Origin: a bacterium
Lineage (GTDB): Bacteria; Bacillota; Clostridia; Lachnospirales; Lachnospiraceae
Assembly: GCA_030535455.1 (NCBI GenBank)
Contig: JAUNJY010000031.1
Location: forward strand, 1-52,444
Direction of reading: 5' to 3'
DNA length: 52,444 nucleotides
This document shows positions 33,849 to 41,054 of this stretch, piece by piece. The notes under the pieces are model-generated. The model searched no databases, had not been told where the DNA came from, and worked only from the letters and a program-made list of their open reading frames with translations. Numbering within the stretch: position 1 is the first letter of the stretch; each line of letters begins with the position of its first letter. The translations under genes were made by a program, and so were the position numbers.

Positions 33849-34040
33849 ATGGATCCAACAATCAGAAGTAATATAAAGATAGGTGCAACCGTGTTAGTTG
33901 TACAAAAGCAGGATCAGCGAACAGGAAAGCTGACAGAGGGAGTTGTAGCAAGACTCCTTACCAATTCAGCAAGACATCCAAGAGGCATCAAAGTGATGCT
34001 GACAAGCGGAATTGTAGGAAGGGTACAAAAAATCATGTAA
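33849..34040 (+). CDS. ywbE: YwbE-family small protein
   Basis: 63 residues: MDPTIRSNIKIGATVLVVQKQDQ...RHPRGIKVMLTSGIVGRVQKIM. The pattern NIK.G..V.IV.K.DQ.TGKLTEGVV..LLT.S..HP.GIKV.L..G.VGRV is the YwbE (DUF2196) signature. The predicted fold is a small beta-barrel that may bind nucleic acid; function is not established. AGGAG precedes the start, and the gene probably shares a transcript with the DUF5131 gene. Confidence 0.85.
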   Translation: MDPTIRSNIKIGATVLVVQKQDQRTGKLTEGVVARLLTNSARHPRGIKVMLTSGIVGRVQKIM

Positions 34041-34151
34041 TTGTGCGAAAGGGAATGGAAAGAATAATTATTTGCCATTCCCTTCAACACAACGTATAAT
34101 AGCTAGATAGAATGTTATCATAAACTACATAAGCGAAAGGAACTGAAATTT

Positions 34152-35168
34152 ATGACACAATATAAATTAGATACCAATATTCTTAAAGCAGTGGAAACGC
34201 AAATTATTAAAAATGAACCAACATGTGCAAGAGTAGCATTTAATCGATTAATGGAACTTGGCTATACACAAATTCAGACATTAGAGTTAATCGGAAGTGT
34301 GTTAGTAACATATATGAATGATAAAATGCCAGTAGGAAATGAATTTGATGAAGCAGAATATGCGCTCAAATTAGATCAATTATATAAAGATGCGGCAACG
34401 CTTAAAGTAGAACCAGTACAGTTAGATGAAATCTTAAAAGAGAAACATGCAGGATATGATGCCTTGATGAACGATGACAAAGAGGAAATGATAAAACATT
34501 TTCTTGCTGGATTTGAACTGGTAAAGCAGCTTGTGAAGAAAGAGTTTCTGGATACTAAGCCAGAACTTGTGGAAATTGATGCAAAGAACGAGTTTAAATA
34601 TGGCTTAATGTCATGGTTTGAGGACATTGAACGTGAACTTGGAGCTGCAAATAAGTATCAGGAGAGAATTGATTACTGCAAACAGCTCATGGAACTATTT
34701 ACATGGAAGGATGCTTCAATAGATACATTTAATGCTTCTATTGGTGAAAGTTACTGTGCAATGGGAAAAGAAGCAGAGTGCAAAGAGTGGTTTGAACAAT
34801 TACTTGCAGAAAAGCCAGGCAATGCATGCATTATTGAAAGCTACCTAAGTTCCTTAATAGAGATGGGACAAGCAGATCTTGCAATGGAAGTCGCAAAGAA
34901 AGAAATCAACATGGAAATGGAATGTGATCTGGATACGGAAGCAATGTTTGTCCGTGCACAGTCTTTATTCCAACAGGCAGGAGATGTAGAAACATCCAAT
35001 CGTTTCAAAGAAAAGATTACAGCTTTCCATGACAAATGCTTAGAGTATGCTAAGGCATATGAAAAGAAGAAACTTATGTCTAAAGCAGGACAACAGGCAA
35101 AGGTGTATCCAAATGACTTATGTCCATGTGGCAGTGGTAAAAAATATAAAAAATGTTGTGGTAAATAA
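34152..35168 (+). CDS. Helical protein with C-terminal SEC-C zinc motif
   Basis: 338 residues. The first ~300 are helical with TPR-like repeats (ERIDYCKQLMELFTWKD, ESYCAMGKEAECKEWFEQLLAEKPGN, EMGQADLAMEVAKKEI). The last 20 form a SEC-C motif, NDLCPCGSGKKYKKCCGK, the zinc-binding CXCX8CC element found at the end of SecA. The helical part may act as a scaffold, and the SEC-C motif may contact ribosome or SecB-like partners; both are inferences from the motif. AAAGGAAC lies upstream. It is monocistronic, ending in a strong terminator. Confidence 0.8.
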   Translation: MTQYKLDTNILKAVETQIIKNEPTCARVAFNRLMELGYTQIQTLELIGSVLVTYMNDKMPVGNEFDEAEYALKLDQLYKDAATLKVEPVQLDEILKEKHAGYDALMNDDKEEMIKHFLAGFELVKQLVKKEFLDTKPELVEIDAKNEFKYGLMSWFEDIERELGAANKYQERIDYCKQLMELFTWKDASIDTFNASIGESYCAMGKEAECKEWFEQLLAEKPGNACIIESYLSSLIEMGQADLAMEVAKKEINMEMECDLDTEAMFVRAQSLFQQAGDVETSNRFKEKITAFHDKCLEYAKAYEKKKLMSKAGQQAKVYPNDLCPCGSGKKYKKCCGK

Positions 35169-35173
35169 ATTTA

Positions 35174-35208
35174 ATGGCAGTGCAGAAGTTGCACTGCCAT
35201 TTTTTTTG
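35174..35208 (+). terminator. Terminator after the SEC-C gene
   Basis: ATGGCAGTGCA/TGCACTGCCAT, 11-bp perfect stem with a 5-nt loop and eight Ts. Confidence 0.95.
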
Positions 35209-35210
35209 CG

Positions 35211-35273
35211 TTGACAAATATTGGGAGTTAAGTTACTATACTGTTTAGAAACGAAACAGTATAGTAACTTAAC
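35211..35273. promoter_or_regulatory. MarR promoter with a 47-bp palindromic operator
   Basis: TTGACA at 35211-35216. A perfect 20-bp inverted repeat follows: left arm 35227-35246 (GTTAAGTTACTATACTGTTT), 7-nt spacer, right arm 35254-35273. The -10 region (TACTAT at 35234-35239, 17-bp spacing, or TATACT at 35237-35242) lies within the left arm, so a bound dimer would block the promoter. It is most likely the autoregulatory site of the MarR protein. Confidence 0.88.
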
Positions 35274-35309
35274 AGCACGCAGACCAAATAATATCATAGG
35301 AGGCAGACC

Positions 35310-35759
35310 ATGAATGAGTATGAAAAGATCAGTTATTTGATGGAACGGTGCATACACAAGTATATGCAGACAGAGAATAAGAAACGAAGCTACGGAACCG
35401 ATATTCTTTTATCAAGGGCAGAGATACATACGATTGCTACAATCGGAGATACACCAAATATAAATCTGACTTCACTGGCAAAGTTTCAAGGCATTACCAA
35501 AGGGGCAGCCTCACAAATGGTATACAAGTTAGTAGATAAGGGCGCAATAAAAAAGGAGGTCTCTCCAAATTCGGACACAGAGATTTGCCTGACACTTACA
35601 GAACTTGGAAAGAAGGCTTATGAGTCCCATCAAAAATATCATAGAGATGCCAATGAGCGCTTTTTCAAGCTTTTACGCGATACGCCGAAAGAGATGCAGG
35701 AATACATGATCTACATATTAGAGGAATTTGATAAAGCACTAGACGAACATAAAGAGTAA
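35310..35759 (+). CDS. MarR-family regulator linked to a cation efflux gene
   Basis: 149 residues with a winged helix-turn-helix of MarR type: LLSRAEIHTIATIGDTPNINLTSLAKFQGITKGAASQMVYKLVDKGAIKKEVSPNSDTEICLTLTELGKKAYESH (about 35-110). AGGAGG precedes the ATG. It is the first gene under the 47-bp palindrome and is followed after 18 bp by a cation diffusion facilitator. It may sense a metal ion, as AdcR/ZitR do, or a small molecule. No obvious His/Cys cluster proves metal binding. Confidence 0.88.
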   Translation: MNEYEKISYLMERCIHKYMQTENKKRSYGTDILLSRAEIHTIATIGDTPNINLTSLAKFQGITKGAASQMVYKLVDKGAIKKEVSPNSDTEICLTLTELGKKAYESHQKYHRDANERFFKLLRDTPKEMQEYMIYILEEFDKALDEHKE

Positions 35760-35777
35760 GATAGAGAATAGGCAGAA

Positions 35778-37010
35778 ATGGCAAATTCGAAAGGGGTTCT
35801 TAACCATATGTTTCAGCTAATCAGTAGAATTTTTATATCAGAAAATCAAAATTATTCCTCACCAAAGGTAAAACAGGAATATGCAAAGTTATGCGGCCTA
35901 ATAGAGATTGGAATTAATATTGGACTATTCCTTATAAAATATACAATTGGAACAATAAGTGGATTGGTTTCCATCCAGGCAGATGGTTTAAATAACCTTA
36001 GCGACGTAGTGGTTGCCATCATATCACTTTTGGGATTTCTGATTGCAGGAATTGGAGCAGGAGACAACCACCCATTTGGTCACGGAAGATTTGAATGGAT
36101 CATGGGGATATTCTCTAGTACTATCGTAATTTACTTAGGATGTTCCCTTATTAAAGAGTCCATTCAGGCAATTAAAAATCCGCTGCCAATGAAGTTTGAT
36201 GGATTAATGTGTGCCATGCTTGTACTTTCCATCGGAGCAAAGTTTTACATGTATCTGTATAATAAAAAGATTGGAACAAAGATTGATTCCATCAGCTTAA
36301 ATGCAACAGCAGCAGACAGCCTTGGAGATATGATCTCTACTACAGTGATATTGCTAAGTGTCTTGGTCCAAAAGTTTTCCGGGATACAGATCGATGGGTG
36401 GGCAGGACTGCTAGTAGCTGCAGTAATCATTGTTTCAGGAATTAAGTCTATGGCAAAAGGAATCGAGCGAATATTAGGAGAAAGCATGGATGAGGATACG
36501 ATAAAGAAAATTGAGAGCCTCTTAGGGGAGTACCCAATGATTGATGGGGTAAGCAATCTGTTCGTTCATGATTATGGTATGGGGCATATGGCCGTATCCA
36601 TGCATATCGAGGGAGACAGCGAGAAAAAGAAGGAGCAGCTTACTATGATTGCAGAAGAGCTTTCCTTCCGGCTTTATCAGATATTTGGATGTGAAGCAAC
36701 AATCCAGGTAGATATCCTTAATATGGATGCTACTACAACTTGTAAGATGGAAGGAATCGTGAACGATACACTTGAAAAGATCCAGGTAACGGCGTATCCA
36801 AAGGAAATACGTGTGTTGCCTATGGATACGCATACCATTGTCAATCTTACGATTGCCTGCGACCACATGGAGCAGAAACGAGAAGAAGCCATAAAGAAGG
36901 AGTTAGAGCATGTCTTTCATAAGATAAGCCCGGATTACCAGGTAAAGATCTGTTTTGTTCTTGAGATAATCAATAAGACATTGAGAGGAAATAAAAATCC
37001 AGTTCTATGA
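35778..37010 (+). CDS. Cation diffusion facilitator (probably Mn-type), long C-terminal form
   Basis: A 410-residue metal exporter. Six membrane helices lie in the first ~230 residues. The transport-site motifs are NNLSD in TM2 (NxxxD) and DSLGD in TM5 (DxxxD). The His of zinc-type CDF proteins is absent at both sites, which resembles manganese-selective members. The cytoplasmic part holds two tandem dimerisation domains (about 240-310 and 325-400), longer than the usual one. The ribosome site is poor (AGGCAGAA), and Met at 35808 with GGGG upstream is an alternative start. It shares a transcript with the MarR gene. Metal choice is an inference from motif residues. Confidence 0.88.
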   Translation: MANSKGVLNHMFQLISRIFISENQNYSSPKVKQEYAKLCGLIEIGINIGLFLIKYTIGTISGLVSIQADGLNNLSDVVVAIISLLGFLIAGIGAGDNHPFGHGRFEWIMGIFSSTIVIYLGCSLIKESIQAIKNPLPMKFDGLMCAMLVLSIGAKFYMYLYNKKIGTKIDSISLNATAADSLGDMISTTVILLSVLVQKFSGIQIDGWAGLLVAAVIIVSGIKSMAKGIERILGESMDEDTIKKIESLLGEYPMIDGVSNLFVHDYGMGHMAVSMHIEGDSEKKKEQLTMIAEELSFRLYQIFGCEATIQVDILNMDATTTCKMEGIVNDTLEKIQVTAYPKEIRVLPMDTHTIVNLTIACDHMEQKREEAIKKELEHVFHKISPDYQVKICFVLEIINKTLRGNKNPVL

Positions 37011-37145
37011 TAGGCAACGATTATCATTATCGTATTTGTATTTTACTTGACTTCGAGTGCACTCCAGGGAGTACACTTAAGTAATACATAAAAGTACATA
37101 AGCTTCATGTTACATAAAATAAAAATCAATTAAGGAGAGAATGAA

Positions 37146-37697
37146 ATGAGAAACAAATTAAATTCAACCAAAAAGCTGGTACTGACAGCTACCTTTATTG
37201 CCATTGGGTTAGTCTTGCCATTTCTTACAATGCAAGTACCAAGCATCGGCAATATGTTATGTCCGATGCATATCCCGGTACTGTTATGTGGATTTATCTG
37301 CGGCGGACCTTATGGACTGATTGCTGGGCTATGCCTGCCAGTATTACGAAGCGTCATATTTGGAGCACCTGTATTAATGCCTACGGCTCTGGCAATGGCA
37401 TTTGAACTTGCAGCCTATGGCTTTGTAAGCGGCATCCTTTATGATTTAGTGAAAAACGTAAAGGGAGGCGTTTATATTGCACTAATTGGTGCTATGATCA
37501 TCGGAAGAATGGTTTGGGGAATTGCTGCATTTGGCTTATACCATGCAGTGGGCAATGTATTTACATGGAAGATCTTTGCAACCCAGGCATTTGTTCGTGC
37601 AATCCCAGGCATCATCCTTCAGTTACTATTTATCCCACTGCTTGTCATCCAATTGGAAAAGGCAGTCTCAAACGAGGTTATCTATGAGCGAAAATAA
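37146..37697 (+). CDS. ECF transporter substrate-binding S component
   Basis: 183 residues with about five or six membrane helices: STKKLVLTATFIAIGLVLPFLTMQVP, CPMHIPVLLCGFICGGPYGLIAGLCLPVLRSVIFGAP, and so on. The N-terminal basic stretch followed by LTATFIAIG, where AxxxA contacts EcfT, is typical of S components. They capture a vitamin or other micronutrient and use a shared EcfAT motor encoded elsewhere. The ligand is not clear. The next gene, a P-loop kinase, overlaps its 3' end by 14 nt, so the imported molecule is probably phosphorylated on entry. The 135-bp leader shows no riboswitch class I can recognise. Confidence 0.85.
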   Translation: MRNKLNSTKKLVLTATFIAIGLVLPFLTMQVPSIGNMLCPMHIPVLLCGFICGGPYGLIAGLCLPVLRSVIFGAPVLMPTALAMAFELAAYGFVSGILYDLVKNVKGGVYIALIGAMIIGRMVWGIAAFGLYHAVGNVFTWKIFATQAFVRAIPGIILQLLFIPLLVIQLEKAVSNEVIYERK

Positions 37698-38295
37698 ACT
37701 ACTGATACAGGAAAACTGTAAGAAGAGATTTGAGAATGCAGTACAAGAAGTGGAAACATTGGTAACCACATCAAAGCAGTCTAGATTGATTGTGGGCATT
37801 GATGGGCAGTGCGCCAGCGGAAAGACAACGTTAGGCTATTATCTAAAAAGTCTTTTTGATTGTAATCTGTTTCATATGGATGATTTTTTCTTACAGCAAT
37901 GGCAAAGGACAAAAGAGCGCCTTTTAGAGGTGGGAGGAAATGTTGATTATGAACGGTTTAAGAAAGAGGTAATTGAACCGGTACGTTTAGGAAAAGAGGT
38001 AGATTACCGGCCGTATCGCTGTATGGACGGCACAATCATGGAAGGACAGAGGATACCATGGAAGCGACTAACCATTATTGAAGGCAGTTACAGCCTACAT
38101 CCTTATTTTGGAGATTGCTACGATTTACGCATCTTTACCGAGATTAGTAAAAAAGAGCAGATTGAAAGAATACGTAGGCGTAATGGAGAAGAAAAGCTAA
38201 AGCGTTTTATTGCAGAGTGGATTCCCAAGGAGGAAGCGTATTTTACCAAGTTTGAGACGAAAAAAGATTGTATTTGGATTGGTGAAGTTGAGTAG
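37684..38295 (+). CDS. Uridine-kinase-like P-loop kinase
   Basis: 203 residues from ATG 37684, which overlaps the ECF S gene end; the longer frame back to 37522 lies wholly within that gene and is rejected. Walker A is GIDGQCASGKTTLGYYL, a DE/DD motif appears as HMDDFFL, and a lid region contains ERIRRRNGEEKLKRF. The fold matches uridine kinase/nicotinamide riboside kinase/pantothenate kinase relatives. Substrate specificity cannot be read, but coupling to the ECF S component suggests a vitamin or nucleoside taken up by it. No ribosome site is needed if translation is coupled; AACGAGG lies 8 nt upstream. Confidence 0.82.
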   Translation: MSENKLLIQENCKKRFENAVQEVETLVTTSKQSRLIVGIDGQCASGKTTLGYYLKSLFDCNLFHMDDFFLQQWQRTKERLLEVGGNVDYERFKKEVIEPVRLGKEVDYRPYRCMDGTIMEGQRIPWKRLTIIEGSYSLHPYFGDCYDLRIFTEISKKEQIERIRRRNGEEKLKRFIAEWIPKEEAYFTKFETKKDCIWIGEVE

Positions 38296-38374
38296 GAATT
38301 TTGCATGAATACTGGTTTCTATGTTAGAATAAGGGTAAGAATATAGCGAAGAGATTAAGATAGGAGCTTTATGA

Positions 38375-41041
38375 ATGGAAATGGACATCAAGGACTTAAC
38401 AATATATCAAAAGACCATGCCAAAAAGAGAGGCAGTCTATAGTGTTTTTCCGGAGAATATGCTGCCTGAGCTTAAGGCGTACTTAAGCTCTACCGGAATA
38501 AAACAGCTGTACTGCCATCAGGCAGAGATGTTTTTAAAGGTAAGCGAGAAAGAAAATGTAGTCATTACAACATCCACTGCCAGTGGTAAGACATTAAGTT
38601 TTTTATTGCCAGTGCTTCAGGAGATTTTAAAAAATCCGTTAGCAAGGGCAATTTTTATTTACCCAACCAAGGCACTTGCAAGTGACCAATATCGAGCAAT
38701 ATTGCCATACCTAGAAGCTTTTGGGGAAGGTAGGATTTCAGCAGGTGTATATGATGGAGATACTCCGCCAAATGAGCGAAGCAGAATCAGAAAGAATGCC
38801 AATATCATATTGACCAATCCGGAGATGCTAAATGGAGCATTTCTTCCCAATCACAGCAAGTTTGGATTTGACTTTATCTTCTCCAATTTGAAATTCATTG
38901 TAATTGATGAACTTCATACGTATCGTGGGGCATTTGGTTCCCATCTTGCCAATGTGTTTCGACGTGTACACCGAGTATGCAAATATTATGGGTCAAAGCC
39001 ACAATATCTTTGCAGTTCTGCAACTATTGCTAATCCGGTGGAACTGGCAAAAGAAATCTGTGGTGAGGAATTTGTAAGGGTTGAGAAGGATGGCTCTCCG
39101 GCGTCAAAGAAGAATTATGCGTTGATACAGCCGCCAAAGATCATGGGGCAGGATAAACGATACTATGGACAAGTACAGTCCTCCACTGTGGCAGCCAATC
39201 TGATACCTAAGCTAGTGGAAAACAGCAATAGCTTTATTGCATTTGCCAAATCCAGAAGAAATGTGGAAGTCGTACTAAAGGAAGCACGTGACAAGTTAGA
39301 GACGGAAAGTTTCTTTGGAGGCTCTTTGACCGATAAGATTTCCGGTTACCGTGGAGGATACACTCCATTAGAACGTAAAGAGATTGAAAGCAAGATGATT
39401 TCAGGTGCATTAAGTGGCCTGGTATCCACCAATGCGCTGGAGCTTGGAATTGATATTGGTAAGATTGACACCACGATTTTAATCGGATATCCGGGAACAA
39501 GGGCATCCTTCTGGCAGCAGACAGGAAGGGCAGGACGAAGCGGAATGGAATGTACCAATTACCTGATCCTTGAGAACCTTCCATTTGACCAGTATATTGC
39601 AATCAATCCCAGCTGGCTGTTTGAAAATAGCAGTGAAAATGCAGTGATTGATAAGAATAATCTATTGATTGAGTTAGCGCATATACGTGCTGCAGCGGCA
39701 GAAATTCCGTTGACATTAGATGATATTTCACTATTTCCGGATCTAGGAGAGTCGATTCCAGTACTGATTCGCGCAAGTGAGCTATCCAGCCAAAATGGTA
39801 AGTTTGCATGGTGTGGAACATCCTTCCCAGCAGGTGATTTTAGTCTTCGTAATATAGACAAGGCTAGATATAAGTTAATGAATAAGGAAACAAACAGAGA
39901 AATTACCCAGATGGATGAGATGCAGGCATTCCGTGAAATCCATAGGGGAGCCATCTATATGCATGATGGTGCCCAGTACCAGGTAGTGAATCTGGATGTG
40001 GAAAGCAGGACGGCATATGCCATTCCTTTTAAGGGAAATTACTATACGATGCCGGGTGGCAACACCAATATCCGTATTATTCATCAGGCCAAGGAGAAGG
40101 AGTACAAGCGAAGCCATGTAAGCTTTGGGGATGTAAATGTGGATGACGTGGTCTATATGTATAAAAAGCTGCAATTCCATAATCATCAGAATTTGGGATT
40201 TGAACAGTTAGAAAAGCCATTGGCAAAAGATTTTGATACAGAAAGCACATGGATTAAGATGCCAGACAATGTGGTAAGCGTATATCGCAGACTTTTACAG
40301 GAAAGTGCCAATGGACAAATCATCCGTAATAATCATTTTGAAGGACTTTGCCACGCCATAAAGAGTGCGGCAATGATGACAACCATGACAGAACAAGAAG
40401 ACATCGGTGTCACCATGTCTAACAATGCAGTGGAGCTTCGAGAAGACTTTGACGAGCAGGTATTCTTATTTATCTATGACAAATATATTGGTGGGCTAGG
40501 TTACTCTGAAAAGGTATACGATTTAATCCCCGATATTCTTAATAAAGCAATTGAGATGGTTGGTGGCTGTACATGTGAGAAAGGCTGTGTTGCCTGTATC
40601 GGAGACTATAAGTTAGATAAGAAGGTCGTTCTTTGGGGACTGAAGAATATGTTAGAGGAATTAGAAGCACCCAAAGACATGAAGTTAATTGAATACGCAC
40701 CATCCACCTTTATGAAAAAACCATTTTCCTTTGAAGAGTTACCTGAGAAATGGAAAGAGTTCTGTATGTATTTACAGGAAAACGGAGAATCTTACGCCTC
40801 CTTTTTAAGCACAGTGAAAGACGTGCAGGTGGCAGAACACTGTTTACAGTTAGAAGTGGCCTCTGCCTTTTATAAGCAGTGGATTTTAGAGGAGGTCAAT
40901 AAGAAAAGCCTTCTTAACATCATCCGTTTTTATACTGATGCCGCGCAGGGCTTAGAACTGGCAATAACTATTCCGGAGGAAGGACAAGACCGGACAGAGG
41001 TAAAACAAAAATTAGAACGCAGATATGAAAATTTGACATAA
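38375..41041 (+). CDS. MrfA/YprA-like DEAD/H helicase with DUF1998 domain
   Basis: An 888-residue superfamily 2 helicase. Motif I TTSTASGKTLSFLLPVL, motif Ia PTKALASDQ, motif II VIDELHTYRG (DELH), motif III CSSATIANP, motif V STNALELGIDIGKID, motif VI QQTGRAGRSG. The C-terminal DUF1998 has the four-cysteine cluster GGCTCEKGCVACIGDY. B. subtilis MrfA (YprA), with the same architecture, removes mitomycin-type DNA damage together with nuclease MrfB. No MrfB-like gene is adjacent; instead a UvrD-type helicase follows after 13 bp. AGGAGC lies 7-8 nt upstream. The role in DNA repair is inferred from the family. Confidence 0.88.
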   Translation: MEMDIKDLTIYQKTMPKREAVYSVFPENMLPELKAYLSSTGIKQLYCHQAEMFLKVSEKENVVITTSTASGKTLSFLLPVLQEILKNPLARAIFIYPTKALASDQYRAILPYLEAFGEGRISAGVYDGDTPPNERSRIRKNANIILTNPEMLNGAFLPNHSKFGFDFIFSNLKFIVIDELHTYRGAFGSHLANVFRRVHRVCKYYGSKPQYLCSSATIANPVELAKEICGEEFVRVEKDGSPASKKNYALIQPPKIMGQDKRYYGQVQSSTVAANLIPKLVENSNSFIAFAKSRRNVEVVLKEARDKLETESFFGGSLTDKISGYRGGYTPLERKEIESKMISGALSGLVSTNALELGIDIGKIDTTILIGYPGTRASFWQQTGRAGRSGMECTNYLILENLPFDQYIAINPSWLFENSSENAVIDKNNLLIELAHIRAAAAEIPLTLDDISLFPDLGESIPVLIRASELSSQNGKFAWCGTSFPAGDFSLRNIDKARYKLMNKETNREITQMDEMQAFREIHRGAIYMHDGAQYQVVNLDVESRTAYAIPFKGNYYTMPGGNTNIRIIHQAKEKEYKRSHVSFGDVNVDDVVYMYKKLQFHNHQNLGFEQLEKPLAKDFDTESTWIKMPDNVVSVYRRLLQESANGQIIRNNHFEGLCHAIKSAAMMTTMTEQEDIGVTMSNNAVELREDFDEQVFLFIYDKYIGGLGYSEKVYDLIPDILNKAIEMVGGCTCEKGCVACIGDYKLDKKVVLWGLKNMLEELEAPKDMKLIEYAPSTFMKKPFSFEELPEKWKEFCMYLQENGESYASFLSTVKDVQVAEHCLQLEVASAFYKQWILEEVNKKSLLNIIRFYTDAAQGLELAITIPEEGQDRTEVKQKLERRYENLT

Positions 41042-41054
41042 ATAGGAGGCGGCC

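Noticed and set aside
37011-37145. Possible vitamin riboswitch before the ECF S component
   Set aside because: I looked for thi-box, RFN, cobalamin, preQ1 and folate motifs and saw none; only a weak AGTGCACTCC/GGAGTACACT hairpin is present.
37522-37683. 54-residue N-terminal extension of the kinase
   Set aside because: It lies wholly inside the ECF S-component gene in another frame and looks unlike kinase sequence; the Walker region is normally placed from ATG 37684.
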